Positions 7,820-18,096 of a stretch of DNA of 64,000 nt are shown in pieces. Numbering within the stretch: the first letter of the stretch is position 1; each line of letters starts with the position of its first letter. The stretch is taken from NCBI GenBank assembly GCA_965227155.1, contig OZ245731.1, forward strand, positions 372,001-436,000, written 5' to 3'. The notes under the pieces were generated by a model that was not told the DNA's origin, did no database searches, and was given only the letters and a program-made list of their open reading frames with translations. The position numbers and the translations under genes are program-made. Source of the DNA: UBA6059 sp965227155 (GTDB lineage: Bacteria > Bacteroidota > Bacteroidia > Cytophagales > Cyclobacteriaceae).

Positions 7820-8718
7820 TTTTTATTCAGGAATACATTCAAGCTAATTTCATGCGTACCCATGTTTCGATCAATGCCAATATTCTGATCCGGTATTTCG
7901 TAGGCATATCCAAATTTAAGCGCATCCAGTACACGAATACCAAACATCAATCCAATGCCATAATCATCCCTGTAAAGGACAGTGGCACTGGCAAGATTAT
8001 TCCATTCTGCCCGAATACCGGCATCCCATTGGCTTTGTAGCCCCTGAACAGAACGAACTGTACCAATCAACGCCAAGTCGATTGAACTTCCTGCGGGTAT
8101 GTAGTACATACCTGTGACATAATAATGTCGCAGCAACTCATAATCAGAAGCCCGCTGCAGCGATTGATCTACAAAACCAAAAGTCCCGCCGAACAACTGC
8201 TGACTTGCAACATTGATTTCAAACCTGTTGGCATATCGGTATCTTATCCCAAAGCTTCCGTCAGGCTTGGTTTGGTTCTGTCCTGCATCCAATAGCGCAG
8301 GGTCACTCATGTTCTGCGTCCTTACCCGCTCAAACAATACCTGCTTTTGCATTACCCCGGCAGACAAACCAAATCCAAGTGTATGATCGGGTGCCAATCT
8401 TAGCGTGTAGGACAGGGAAATATATCCTGCGGTAGTTCCCAATATATTGGCTGATTCATGGAGCAGATAGCCACCAATTCCTGCATTTTCGTTGAGCTTT
8501 CCATTGAAATAGACCAATCCATGCTCAGGTGCCCCTGCCACGCCAGACCATTGATTACGGTACAGCAACAGCAGCTGTGCTGTAGAATCGATACCAACAT
8601 AAGACGGATTATATAAAACCGGATATTCAGTGTATTGATTGAAGGGTGCCACCTGTTGAGCCATAACATTGATGGACAGGCATAAAATTGCACTTAGTAG
8701 TATAAATAATCTTTTCAT
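7816..8718 (-). CDS. PorP/SprF-family outer-membrane protein (T9SS-associated)
   Basis: A 300-residue exported protein with a signal peptide ending around VMAQ and a PorP/SprF profile: an opening AQQVAPFNQYTEYPVLYNPSYVG, the YRNQWSGVAGAPEHG segment, then repeating beta-strand pairs to a short C-terminus. Family members are outer-membrane barrels tied to type IX secretion, and in many Cytophagales each is encoded beside a CHU_C (type B) substrate that it helps attach or export. That is the case here: its ATG overlaps the stop of the CHU_C gene (ATGA at 8715-8718). It is the last gene of the seven-gene minus-strand operon. The partner relation is inferred from position. Confidence 0.9.
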   Translation of the reverse strand: MKRLFILLSAILCLSINVMAQQVAPFNQYTEYPVLYNPSYVGIDSTAQLLLLYRNQWSGVAGAPEHGLVYFNGKLNENAGIGGYLLHESANILGTTAGYISLSYTLRLAPDHTLGFGLSAGVMQKQVLFERVRTQNMSDPALLDAGQNQTKPDGSFGIRYRYANRFEINVASQQLFGGTFGFVDQSLQRASDYELLRHYYVTGMYYIPAGSSIDLALIGTVRSVQGLQSQWDAGIRAEWNNLASATVLYRDDYGIGLMFGIRVLDALKFGYAYEIPDQNIGIDRNMGTHEISLNVFLNKN

Positions 8719-11700
8719 CTTGCTCTTAATAATGTTATGGTTCCACGATACACTTTTTCATGGTCAGGATTAGATATTACATAGTAATAGTTGCCTGCCG
8801 GTAGGAGGTCATTATTGAAGGTGCCATCCCATTCATTTTGATAGTTATTGGATTCGAATATGATGTCTCCCCATAAATTGAAGATCACTACCCTGGCGTT
8901 ATTATAATTGACAATGTTGTCAATAAACCATGTATCATTAATTCCATTTCCATCGGGGGTAAATACGTTGCTCGGGATCACAGTAAAATCGTCGATTACT
9001 TCCACCACCACTTCATCGGAGGATTCACAGCCGTTAGCATCGGTACCAATCACGGTGAATGTAGTTGTTGCGCCAATGGATGCTGTAGGGTTTTGTGCCA
9101 GCTGATTATTTAAGCCTGCCGGGGGGTCCCAAATATAGGTGTTGGCCCCTATGGCATTCAAGGTAAATGGAATACCTCTACTCACAGTAGTGTCGTTCAT
9201 AGCTACCACATTAGGCAGGCTATTTACTACGGCATTAGATGTAAATACATTGGTACAGCCATTGATGGTAGCTACTTCCAACGATACTTCATAAGTACCC
9301 GGTAAGTTATAAATATGATCAGGTGCAATGGCAGTACTGAGGCTGCCATCACCGAAATCCCAGAGGTAAGAAACCTGGTTTGTCCCCGCTGCGGTTGTAT
9401 TTTGGAAAATGCTTGTCTCACCGAAGCAAACAGCACTTGCCTCAAAAGCTGCCTGTGGCACATCCAGTACAACTACATTTTTGGTAACAGATTGTTGACA
9501 ACCATCACCGGTGGTCACCCTCAAATTAACCTGATAAGTGCCTGGCGATTGATAGGTTTTGCTGGGGTTTTCCACTATGCTGTTGCTGCCATCACCAAAA
9601 TCCCATAGAGTCTCTGAGGCTACACCCCCATCGATAACAGTTGTATTTGTAAATAGAGAGGCCTGCCCAAGACAAACAGTGTCAACCGTAAAATCAACTT
9701 GTGGAATTGGTGTGATTGTAACCGCACGAGATACCGAATCTATACAGCCGTTAGTAGATGTGGCGATAAGCTGAACATCATAAGTTCCTGCTCCGGAGAA
9801 CAAGTGACTCGGATTTGTAATTTCACTTTCTGCACCTGCTTCAAAAAACCACTGATATTCAAGCTGACCATTTGCAATACTGGTCTGGTTATCAAAATTG
9901 ACAACCTGTCCGTCGCATCCAGAAAGACTAATGAAAGCTGCAGAGGGTTCAGGGAAAATTGTAATCACCTGTTCATCAACATCCACACTTCCTTCCTCTG
10001 ATGTGGCAGTAAGCCTTACAGTATAGCTACCCGGCAAATCGTATTGATGAGAAGGATTAGTCTCCGTTGAGGTGGTGCCATCACCAAAACTCCATACATA
10101 AGTCAGCGGGCCCAATGTAGTGCTAGAGTTGTTGGTAAAAGTTGCAGCTACATCTCGACAGACATCCTCAAAATCGAAAGCTGCATTGACCTGTGATTTT
10201 ACCGTATACACCTGTGATAAGGTATCAACACAGCCTCCAAAGCTACCCGTTGATGTCAATCTTACAGTATAATCTCCGGCTTCTGCATAGGTATGTCTTG
10301 GGTTTTCTGCCGAACTGGAATTACCATCCCCAAAGGCCCACTGATAGGATAATATCCCATCAATGACCGTACTGGTATTTTCAAAACTTGTTTGTTGTCC
10401 TTCAAATACCTCTTCAGCGTTGAATGAGAGGTTTGCGCGAGGATAGACAGTAATGTTTTTGGCTATTGAATCCACACAATCATTGAGTGCCTCCACGACC
10501 AATGTGACTGTATATTCACCTTGGCCTGTAAAAAGGTGACTTGTGTTTTCCGCAAACGTCAGGCGCTCATTGGCTCCATCTCCATAATCCCAGAAATAGC
10601 GGTTGCCAAATTCGCTATCTGTAATGACATCCGGTTCAAATTCCGCTGGTGCCCCTTCACAAATATTTTCTGTAAAGAAATTAACATCCGGGAGTTCTTT
10701 GATCTCTACCTGATTTACAACGGTACTGGTGCAACCAAAATTAGAGGTTACGGTAAGTCTTACATCATAGGTGCCTGGTTCATCATATGTATGTGTAGGT
10801 GACCTAAAAGTGGAAGTATTGCCATCATCAAAACTCCAAAAATAGGTGGCAATTGCCCCTTCTGGGATTGAGGACTGATTGATAAACTCTGTTTCCAGAC
10901 CTAGGCATACCGTTGTGTTGGTGAATTGTGTGATCGGCAATGGGGCTACTGTAATGGTGGCAGGATCAGAAAATGCCTCTCCACATTGGCCACCGCTGGT
11001 TACAGCCCGGTATTGTGTGGTTTCAGTGATATCCTCCACCAAAAGGGTATCAAATTGAGTGTTGATAGAAGACCATGTACCTGCAGATTGAGCTTTTGAC
11101 TCCCATCTCAGAATGCTTCCCTGATAATTATCCAGACGAAGAACGCTGGAGCTTCCATCAATACATACTGTTGTGGCACCTAATACTTCACCGGGAACAG
11201 AGCTTTGATCGACAGTAATCTTTTGAACGTTGCTCGCTGCTTCATCGCAACTACCACTTTTTACAATAGCCCGATACCAGGTTGTATTTATTAAGTTGGT
11301 AAAAGGTAAACTTGATTGTGTGAAAGCTATGGAATTCCAGGGGTCCGTACCAGTTGGTGAACTCTCCCATCTGATGATATTTCCTACCTGACCGCTGAGG
11401 GACAAAGTACCGCTATTGGTACCAGCGCAAACGGTTTGTTGGCCAGCTAAAGTACCGGGCACTGTAGCCGGATCAATATTGACAATTACATCATCTGAAG
11501 TGGTAAAGCAATTGTCAGGTACCTCTACGCTTACTGTATAGGTGCCCGATTGAGGGTTGGATACCAATGGATTTTGATCATTGGAAGTGAATCCACCAGG
11601 GCCAGTCCAACTAAAAACTGCACCTGGTAAGGCTACCGCATTGAGTTGCAGGCTTTCACCCGCGCAGGTTACAGGATCTGCTGAGGCAGTTACTTCATTG

Positions 11701-12677
11701 ATAAGTACCGTTTCAGAACCCAATGAAGCCGAAAGGTCTGTTGCTACATATTTTCGAACTGCCACCCAGTCTATTTGAGCACTAGCTCCACTACCAGCAT
11801 TGGTTTGCCCAATTATTGGTGTTAAATTGGATGAATAGGTGAATGTATTTTCTGTTCGGCTATACCGCACAGGATTACTTTCAGCAAATGTGAAAAACTG
11901 ACTGCTATTTCCAAACCAGCTGAAACTCCATATACCACTATTACTAACGGGACTTTCAGCATCGGTGCTCGAGACTGTATTTAATTGATCAAAGCATGTT
12001 CCTCCGATTATCCTTTGCATCAAGGCTACATTCAATCCATCAAAGTCTACAGTTACACCATAGCCATCATCATCACCATTTATTAATCCAAAAGTTGTTT
12101 TTCCTTCATTGAAGCTTTGAACTTTTGATTGAATAATTACAGGACCATTGACTGAACTGTTTGCTTCCAGATAAATATCCTGTCCAGAAGTCGTACTTAG
12201 ATTTAAGAATCCGTTCTCTACTGTGTTATTACCAGAACCACAAAGCGTCCATTTACCTGCATTCACTGAATTTCCAGTAAAATCATCAAATAACTCAAAA
12301 GTGTTATCTCCATTTTGAATATCCGGCGCTTCAGGATTACCATAGAAAAAATAAATGATACTGGAAGAACTTTGCAATTTCACCCAAATAGTTGTTGACG
12401 AAGAATTAAAGGTGCCTGTTTCTATCCAATGCGGTATTACACTGCCACTCGGATCTAGAAACCTTACGTCCCCACCATCAAGCTGCATCTTTCCATTCAC
12501 TATCAAATCAGAGGTATTGACAGTGACGGCCATTTGTACGCCAGCCGCAGCACTTCCGGTGACGGTCACCGGGACCCGGTAGTTCCATCCCGCACGGCAA
12601 GGTGGGCTTTGTGCCCATGACTCACTCACCAAAGTGGTCATTAAGATCAGGTTTATTAATAATATTAATCGCTTCAT
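8715..12677 (-). CDS. DUF2341/PKD adhesin with T9SS type B (CHU_C) sorting domain
   Basis: A secreted protein of about 1320 residues. In order: signal peptide (1-22, MKRLILLINL...ESWAQ); DUF2341-like domain beginning GWNYRVPVTVTG, followed by a concanavalin-like FDDFTG region (to about 320); an Ig-like segment and two ~85-residue repeats (WESSPTG, WESKAQS; about 330-580); seven PKD domains, six with the W-x-FGDG or W-D-Y/FGDG signature and the fifth degenerate (WFFEAGA); and a CHU_C gliding-motility-associated C-terminal domain from about 1230 (FTPDGNGINDTW, IFNLWGDIIFES). CHU_C domains direct export through T9SS and surface attachment. ATG 12677 places the signal peptide first; ATG 12689 is an alternative. 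The gene is translationally coupled to the PorP/SprF gene downstream. Confidence 0.9.
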   Translation of the reverse strand: MKRLILLINLILMTTLVSESWAQSPPCRAGWNYRVPVTVTGSAAAGVQMAVTVNTSDLIVNGKMQLDGGDVRFLDPSGSVIPHWIETGTFNSSSTTIWVKLQSSSSIIYFFYGNPEAPDIQNGDNTFELFDDFTGNSVNAGKWTLCGSGNNTVENGFLNLSTTSGQDIYLEANSSVNGPVIIQSKVQSFNEGKTTFGLINGDDDGYGVTVDFDGLNVALMQRIIGGTCFDQLNTVSSTDAESPVSNSGIWSFSWFGNSSQFFTFAESNPVRYSRTENTFTYSSNLTPIIGQTNAGSGASAQIDWVAVRKYVATDLSASLGSETVLINEVTASADPVTCAGESLQLNAVALPGAVFSWTGPGGFTSNDQNPLVSNPQSGTYTVSVEVPDNCFTTSDDVIVNIDPATVPGTLAGQQTVCAGTNSGTLSLSGQVGNIIRWESSPTGTDPWNSIAFTQSSLPFTNLINTTWYRAIVKSGSCDEAASNVQKITVDQSSVPGEVLGATTVCIDGSSSVLRLDNYQGSILRWESKAQSAGTWSSINTQFDTLLVEDITETTQYRAVTSGGQCGEAFSDPATITVAPLPITQFTNTTVCLGLETEFINQSSIPEGAIATYFWSFDDGNTSTFRSPTHTYDEPGTYDVRLTVTSNFGCTSTVVNQVEIKELPDVNFFTENICEGAPAEFEPDVITDSEFGNRYFWDYGDGANERLTFAENTSHLFTGQGEYTVTLVVEALNDCVDSIAKNITVYPRANLSFNAEEVFEGQQTSFENTSTVIDGILSYQWAFGDGNSSSAENPRHTYAEAGDYTVRLTSTGSFGGCVDTLSQVYTVKSQVNAAFDFEDVCRDVAATFTNNSSTTLGPLTYVWSFGDGTTSTETNPSHQYDLPGSYTVRLTATSEEGSVDVDEQVITIFPEPSAAFISLSGCDGQVVNFDNQTSIANGQLEYQWFFEAGAESEITNPSHLFSGAGTYDVQLIATSTNGCIDSVSRAVTITPIPQVDFTVDTVCLGQASLFTNTTVIDGGVASETLWDFGDGSNSIVENPSKTYQSPGTYQVNLRVTTGDGCQQSVTKNVVVLDVPQAAFEASAVCFGETSIFQNTTAAGTNQVSYLWDFGDGSLSTAIAPDHIYNLPGTYEVSLEVATINGCTNVFTSNAVVNSLPNVVAMNDTTVSRGIPFTLNAIGANTYIWDPPAGLNNQLAQNPTASIGATTTFTVIGTDANGCESSDEVVVEVIDDFTVIPSNVFTPDGNGINDTWFIDNIVNYNNARVVIFNLWGDIIFESNNYQNEWDGTFNNDLLPAGNYYYVISNPDHEKVYRGTITLLRAR

Positions 12678-12693
12678 AGGTTGGTGCATTTGA

Positions 12694-15600
12694 CTATAGT
12701 TTGAGTAAACGTCGGGTTATTCGCTCTTCAGGCGTCACAAAGGTGATGATGTAAACGCCCGCGGGTAATGTTGACCAGTTGTAGCTTCGGGTAAGCTGCT
12801 TCAGCTGATCAAACTCCTCCACATACCACAACTTACCATTGAGGTCATGAAAATAAATGGCTAATGGACCATCTTTAGGCTTTTCTAAATCCAGTGTAAA
12901 TACATTGGAAAACGGATTGGGATATACATTTACGACGGAGATGGTATCCTTTACAAATGGTGTTATAAATAAATTAAGCTCTTCAGTTTCTTCCTGATTC
13001 TCTATTCTACCAGCCGCAGGATCAATGATTGTCAATGTTTTCTCAGATGCATCACTACAAATATCATTTGAGACAGTTAAGGATACGTTGTAAACGCCCG
13101 GGGTGAAGAACCTTCGAATTGGATCTTCCTGACCAGAAGTTACACCATCTCCAAATTGCCATAAATGGTCACTTTCAATCGGTAAGGATATACTTTTGAA
13201 TTGAACTGAATCGCCAATATTGGCCTCTGATGTCATTAAAAAACGACTTACGAGCTGTTCTTCTGAGACAAATACTTCAACAGTATCTCGACCAAAACAG
13301 CCCTCGGCTGTAGTAGCCTGGAGTACGTACTGCCCTGCCTCACTAACAGTTATGCTGGATTGTGAGGAGAGTTGACCATTTTCATTGGTCCACAAATATG
13401 AATTTGTACTGATATTGGAAGTGAGCGTTATCTCACTACCACTGCAAATGGTCTGATCCTCCCCAAGATCTACAACAACTTTAGGTTGGACAACTACATT
13501 GGCCGATCGCTCAATAGAGCAGCCAGACTCATTGGATACTACCACACTATAAGTGCCTGTACTACTGACTTCAATTACCTGCTCTTCAGAGCCATTAGAC
13601 CATAGGTAATTAGCGCCAGGGTTACCGGCATCTAAGGTGATTGACTCACCACTGCATAAGGATATATCAGAAGGCAAAACTAGCTGTGGCGAAGGTGCAA
13701 TGGTCAATACCACAGTATCCCGTGCAGTACATCCAAAAGGATTGGTCACCTCTACCCAGTATTCTCCACTTTGCTGGCTAATTAAACTGGGTGAGGTAGT
13801 ACCATCAGACCACAGATAAGTAAGATTCTGACCAGATACATCCAATGAAATCTGATCACAGGCAAAGCGATCAGGCCCAAGGTCAACTGTTGGGCTAGGG
13901 TTAATGACAACCTCAACCCTTGCCGTAGCTAAGCAGGAAGCCCCATTACTTACAGTCACCTGGTAGATTCCTGACCGGTCGGGAGAAATACTTTGGGTAG
14001 TTTCGCCTGTATTCCAGCTGTGTGTAAAGCCTGACAATTGAGTGTCGAGAATAACTTCTTCACCTTCACATACAGTTACCACAGATGGTAAGCTGATTTG
14101 AGGTGTATTGGTAATCGTAACGGCTACTGACTGCCTACCTTCACAACCATTTTGATCGATGATATCTACGACATAGGTACCACTTTCCGAAACCTCAATG
14201 GTGCGCGTAGTTTCACCCGTTGACCAGCGATAAGACTGACTACCAGGATTACCGGCATCTAGTGTTGCCACATCGCAGGCAGTTACAGTAGCCGGTAAAT
14301 TAGGTACAAACTCACTATCCAGTGAAACGATGGTTGAAGCAGTGGTAGTGCAGCCGCTGGGAGAAGTGATTTCCACTTCATAAAATCCGCTTTGTGTAAC
14401 GACAAGCTGCTGTCCCCTGCTATTGTTGGACCACAAATATGTTGCTCCCGGGTTGCCTGCATCTAATGTAAGTGTGCTTCCACATGTAGATAAGTTTGAA
14501 CTGAAAGGCATTTCCGGTAGTTCGAAAACCTGAAATGATTTCGTGATTGATGCCTCGCAAAAATCATTACTACGCACTTCCAGGGTAAGTTCATAGGAGC
14601 CTGCAGAGAGGTTATTGAAGGATGGGCTTTCTGCAGAGGAGAACCTTACCCCATCGATCAGCCATTCAAAAGACATGCTACCACTGCTGATGGCTGCCCT
14701 GTTTCTAGGTCTCACCGGCTCTCCTTCGCATACATTTTCTACTGTGAAGTCAGCAATAGGTACTGGCGATACATTGAGCGTTTTTGAAATAGAAGCCTCG
14801 CAATTATTTTCCGTAGTGGCTGTAAGGGTAATGGTATAGTCACCTGGCTCGTTGAAAGTAAACTCCGGGCTAATGTTGTTGCTGGTTCTACCACCCTCTA
14901 CAGTCCAGCTATATGAAATAGCATCTGCAGTACTGAGGGTGGTGGTATTGACAAACTGTACAAATTCGCCTGCACAAATATCTTCAAATGTGAAATCAGG
15001 ATCCGGTATCGCAAATACTTCAACTGATTTGGTTACCGATTCCTGGCAGGAGTTGGGTGAAGAAGCCGTCAACGTGATATCATACACACCGGGTGCACTA
15101 AAGGTTTTCCCAGGAAAGGCGATATTGCTGGAAGTGCCATCACTAAAAGTCCATGTGTAATTCAGATCACCCTCTGCAATAGTAGAAAGATTATCCAATC
15201 CAATATCTTCACCAAAGCAGACATCATTAGTTGTGAAATCTACTACCGGATTAGGATTAACCCTGACTGCCGCTGTTCCTTCATTACTACAGCCATTATT
15301 GCTGGTTGTAATCATTTTCACAGTGTAATCACCGAAGGCTGCATAGGTGAATAAAGGTGCCGTTTCCGTTGATTCAATATCGAAAGTTTCTCCTTCTGTG
15401 AAATTGAAATCCCATTCAAAAGTCGATAAAGCATCATTACCCGTATTGGGTATGCTTGAATTATTGACAAAATTCATTGTTGTGCCCTCACAAACTTCAG
15501 CGGCGGTAAAGCTAACTTCCGGTAGCGGATGTACCGTTGTGATTTTGCTGACTTCACTTATACATTCGAAATCAGAAGTGGCAGTAAGTGTTACCTCGAA

Positions 15601-16914
15601 ATTGCCATAATTAGCATAGTCAAAAGTGGGGTTTTCATCGGTTGACACGCCGGTATCATTATTGTTGATGCCAAAATCCCATTCGAAAGTCATGGTGCCT
15701 TCATCGATGGTAGAAGTGTTGTTAAAAGTTGTAGTGCCGCCAAGGCAGACACCTGCAACTGGCACTTCAAAATCAACCTGCGGAAATGGTTTATCCACCA
15801 CATCTACAGTGTCTGTACTATAACACCCATTTGCATCAGTAGCAACCACGTAATAAGTGCCGGGACTAGAAATGTTAATCACCCTGGTTGTTTCGCCGGT
15901 ACTCCAACGGTAAAAAAGACCCTCTAATGGAACAGCCAAATCAAATGCTGTACCTTCACAAATAGCTATTTCTCTAGTAGGATGTAGTTCAAACTGAGGA
16001 CCACTATTGCATATGCTATCTGCCACAGTCAACAGCTCTTCCTCACCGTTTCCAAATTGGATGTTTTGAGCACTTACCTCATTACCTAAGGTATTCACTG
16101 TGCCAATATATCTATTCCATACAACCCCTTGATTATTAGAATTCCACAAGGCAAAGATTTGATCATCAAAGCCATCAACTTCTGCATCGAAATATTTCAT
16201 TTCGATAGAATTCATCAGTTGATTTTTATTGGTGGGTTTTAAACTGAAATATCTTTTGATACTGCCTTTATCAGTGGCTCCAGCCTGATGTAGGTTAAAC
16301 CTTTCAACATCAGTTAAACCTAAGGAACCGCTTGTGGCTAGCCCTAATCCAGCTACACTAGGAGAGCTCCCGGTTAGGTTTCTTTCAACAGCGAATAATC
16401 TACCTTTCTCTCCAAAGATTCGGCTGGTATTGGTTTCGCTTAGCACTCTGCCTGTAGTGCCTAAGTCCACTCCAGATATAATGCTATCCAGATTGACATA
16501 GCCGCGGCTCATTCGCAGATCATTATCCACTTTTATAAAATGATAGGGTACAAGTGCAGTATCCTTATCGAGTTCTAGGTCATAAAATGTAACCGGGTTT
16601 CCACCAACAAACTGAAGGTCAGCCCCATTAAAAATAATCTTGCCATTTGTTACATTAAATGGCTTCTCTCCTTTATTGTAAAGACTTTTGCCGATGTAGA
16701 TTATACCGGAACTTGCTACAGCTCCTTCATAATCTCGTCCATCAATTAATTGAGTACCTATAGTACTATCATTTAAATGACCGGGAATATAAATGCTTGT
16801 TCCTTCTTTGATAAGAACTTCACTATTTCTAAGCGTCACAGTCCCATCAGTTTGAAGCTGTGCCCAAGCCGGTAGGTAAAGTAAAAATAACCCTATGGTG
16901 ATCAGGTATCTCAT
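12694..16914 (-). CDS. Multi-PKD/Ig surface protein with T9SS type A sorting domain
   Basis: A 1406-residue secreted protein. After a signal peptide (MRYLITIGLF...PAWAQ) there is a roughly 290-residue beta-rich N-terminal region without a family I recognise. Then come an Ig-like unit, five PKD-like domains (each opening like PEVSFTAAEVCEG), seven or so ~80-residue Ig-like units with the pattern LDAGNPGA.YLWSNGS...SGTYSVVVSNESGCS, one further PKD (LWQFGDGVTSG) and a T9SS type A C-terminal domain (VYPNPFSNVFTLDL...LPAGVYIITF, ending TRRLLKL). Its start overlaps nothing upstream but its ATG shares the ATGA with the tail-collar gene stop (16911-16914). It differs from its downstream neighbour in using the type A rather than type B sorting signal. 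Confidence 0.9.
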   Translation of the reverse strand: MRYLITIGLFLLYLPAWAQLQTDGTVTLRNSEVLIKEGTSIYIPGHLNDSTIGTQLIDGRDYEGAVASSGIIYIGKSLYNKGEKPFNVTNGKIIFNGADLQFVGGNPVTFYDLELDKDTALVPYHFIKVDNDLRMSRGYVNLDSIISGVDLGTTGRVLSETNTSRIFGEKGRLFAVERNLTGSSPSVAGLGLATSGSLGLTDVERFNLHQAGATDKGSIKRYFSLKPTNKNQLMNSIEMKYFDAEVDGFDDQIFALWNSNNQGVVWNRYIGTVNTLGNEVSAQNIQFGNGEEELLTVADSICNSGPQFELHPTREIAICEGTAFDLAVPLEGLFYRWSTGETTRVINISSPGTYYVVATDANGCYSTDTVDVVDKPFPQVDFEVPVAGVCLGGTTTFNNTSTIDEGTMTFEWDFGINNNDTGVSTDENPTFDYANYGNFEVTLTATSDFECISEVSKITTVHPLPEVSFTAAEVCEGTTMNFVNNSSIPNTGNDALSTFEWDFNFTEGETFDIESTETAPLFTYAAFGDYTVKMITTSNNGCSNEGTAAVRVNPNPVVDFTTNDVCFGEDIGLDNLSTIAEGDLNYTWTFSDGTSSNIAFPGKTFSAPGVYDITLTASSPNSCQESVTKSVEVFAIPDPDFTFEDICAGEFVQFVNTTTLSTADAISYSWTVEGGRTSNNISPEFTFNEPGDYTITLTATTENNCEASISKTLNVSPVPIADFTVENVCEGEPVRPRNRAAISSGSMSFEWLIDGVRFSSAESPSFNNLSAGSYELTLEVRSNDFCEASITKSFQVFELPEMPFSSNLSTCGSTLTLDAGNPGATYLWSNNSRGQQLVVTQSGFYEVEITSPSGCTTTASTIVSLDSEFVPNLPATVTACDVATLDAGNPGSQSYRWSTGETTRTIEVSESGTYVVDIIDQNGCEGRQSVAVTITNTPQISLPSVVTVCEGEEVILDTQLSGFTHSWNTGETTQSISPDRSGIYQVTVSNGASCLATARVEVVINPSPTVDLGPDRFACDQISLDVSGQNLTYLWSDGTTSPSLISQQSGEYWVEVTNPFGCTARDTVVLTIAPSPQLVLPSDISLCSGESITLDAGNPGANYLWSNGSEEQVIEVSSTGTYSVVVSNESGCSIERSANVVVQPKVVVDLGEDQTICSGSEITLTSNISTNSYLWTNENGQLSSQSSITVSEAGQYVLQATTAEGCFGRDTVEVFVSEEQLVSRFLMTSEANIGDSVQFKSISLPIESDHLWQFGDGVTSGQEDPIRRFFTPGVYNVSLTVSNDICSDASEKTLTIIDPAAGRIENQEETEELNLFITPFVKDTISVVNVYPNPFSNVFTLDLEKPKDGPLAIYFHDLNGKLWYVEEFDQLKQLTRSYNWSTLPAGVYIITFVTPEERITRRLLKL

Positions 16915-18095
16915 TTTACTCTCATAATAAAGGCTAATGCATAGTATAGAGGTCTATTTTCATGAGAAGCACCTCCGCCAGTATAATTAGATGTAAAAGT
17001 ATGACTGTGGCCACCTCCACCTCCTGTTCTAAGCGAGGGTATACCCTTTGTAGAAGTCAGATTATCATTATACCAATCATCATTGCCATCGGTATGAGTT
17101 TGGCTACTTATCATCACCCCTTCAGATGTTCCTTGAGTTTTTGCGACAACAGAATTATAGTTCATGCCATGCGTATGAGAACCATCTGTTACAGTTGTTC
17201 CTGAATGCCGGTGTGTAGGCATCTGGTTTTCAGAAAGTGTTACCGAGTTAGAACCTCCTGTATTACCAACTTCATATAAAGTAGCACCCCCATCAACATC
17301 AGCTCCGACAATAAATCTATCTCTTAGATCAGGTACAATAATTGGGTTGCCTAACTCATTATTAGCAGCTGGATTTAATGTTTGGCCATCACACAAAACC
17401 CATCCAGGTGGTAATGAAGCTGGGTTGCCAGACCACATTATTATACCTCCTATAGGAATGGTGCCATGACCAATGAATGTAGTAGAATAAGTGACCCCAG
17501 CAGGCCCGCCATCAACTTTATTACCTATTGTCCCCGCAAAATTTGGTAAGCCACCATTAAATACCGGCTGTGTTTCAAAAGTAGTCTCACTTACAAAATT
17601 TATTTTTCCTTTAAACTTCGAATCACCTTCTACCATAATCCCATATATACCGGGTGGTCGTTCAAAAGTGCCTCCTATAATGACCTGTCCATCTACAAAT
17701 AATCGAGGACTATTACCTACATCAGCCTGATCTCCAGTAGCCAATTCAAAAAGGTTCATGTTATTCATGAATGGATGGGTTCTGAAGGTAGCACCATCTC
17801 TAAAGTTGTAAGGATTCAATGCAAGCCATCTTTCTCCATCAACTCTGTTTGGGTCATAGGTATAATACATTCTGTGTTCAGTATCATAAACCATTAACCC
17901 TTCAGCGGGATCAGCAATAGCCAAACGATCACTCGTTATCATTCGAGGAACTAAAAATCCTTTTGAATTTGACACTAGATCCAGTATCGCACTTGGATCA
18001 GGGTTTGGATTATTAATTCCTACTTGTGTAAAGCCTTGCTGATGAATCAACAAACTGCAGGTTATTATTAGGATGTAGCGTAAATGTGTTTTCAT
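16911..18095 (-). CDS. Secreted phage-tail-collar-domain protein
   Basis: A 394-residue protein with a signal peptide (ending HQQGFTQ), the Bacteroidota N-terminal module VGINNPNPDPSAILDL...GFLVPRM, a linker, and a C-terminal tail-collar (microcystin-dependent protein type) domain. The last starts at IPIGGIIMWSG and carries the hallmark PPGWVLCDGQ and VPDLRDRFIVGA. The C-terminal third has three His-x-His pairs (THRHSG, SHTHGM, GHSHTF) in Gly/Thr-rich sequence, the arrangement that coordinates metal in trimeric tail-fibre tips. No phage structural genes surround it; it is embedded in an operon of secreted adhesin-like proteins, so I read it as a host surface-fibre component. It lies 1 nt from the FN3 gene stop. 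Confidence 0.85.
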   Translation of the reverse strand: MKTHLRYILIITCSLLIHQQGFTQVGINNPNPDPSAILDLVSNSKGFLVPRMITSDRLAIADPAEGLMVYDTEHRMYYTYDPNRVDGERWLALNPYNFRDGATFRTHPFMNNMNLFELATGDQADVGNSPRLFVDGQVIIGGTFERPPGIYGIMVEGDSKFKGKINFVSETTFETQPVFNGGLPNFAGTIGNKVDGGPAGVTYSTTFIGHGTIPIGGIIMWSGNPASLPPGWVLCDGQTLNPAANNELGNPIIVPDLRDRFIVGADVDGGATLYEVGNTGGSNSVTLSENQMPTHRHSGTTVTDGSHTHGMNYNSVVAKTQGTSEGVMISSQTHTDGNDDWYNDNLTSTKGIPSLRTGGGGGHSHTFTSNYTGGGASHENRPLYYALAFIMRVK

Positions 18096-18096
18096 T

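Noticed and set aside
16911..18095. Tail-collar domain as a sign of a prophage
   Set aside because: No capsid, terminase, portal, integrase or att-like repeats nearby; the protein has a signal peptide and is coupled to T9SS adhesin genes.
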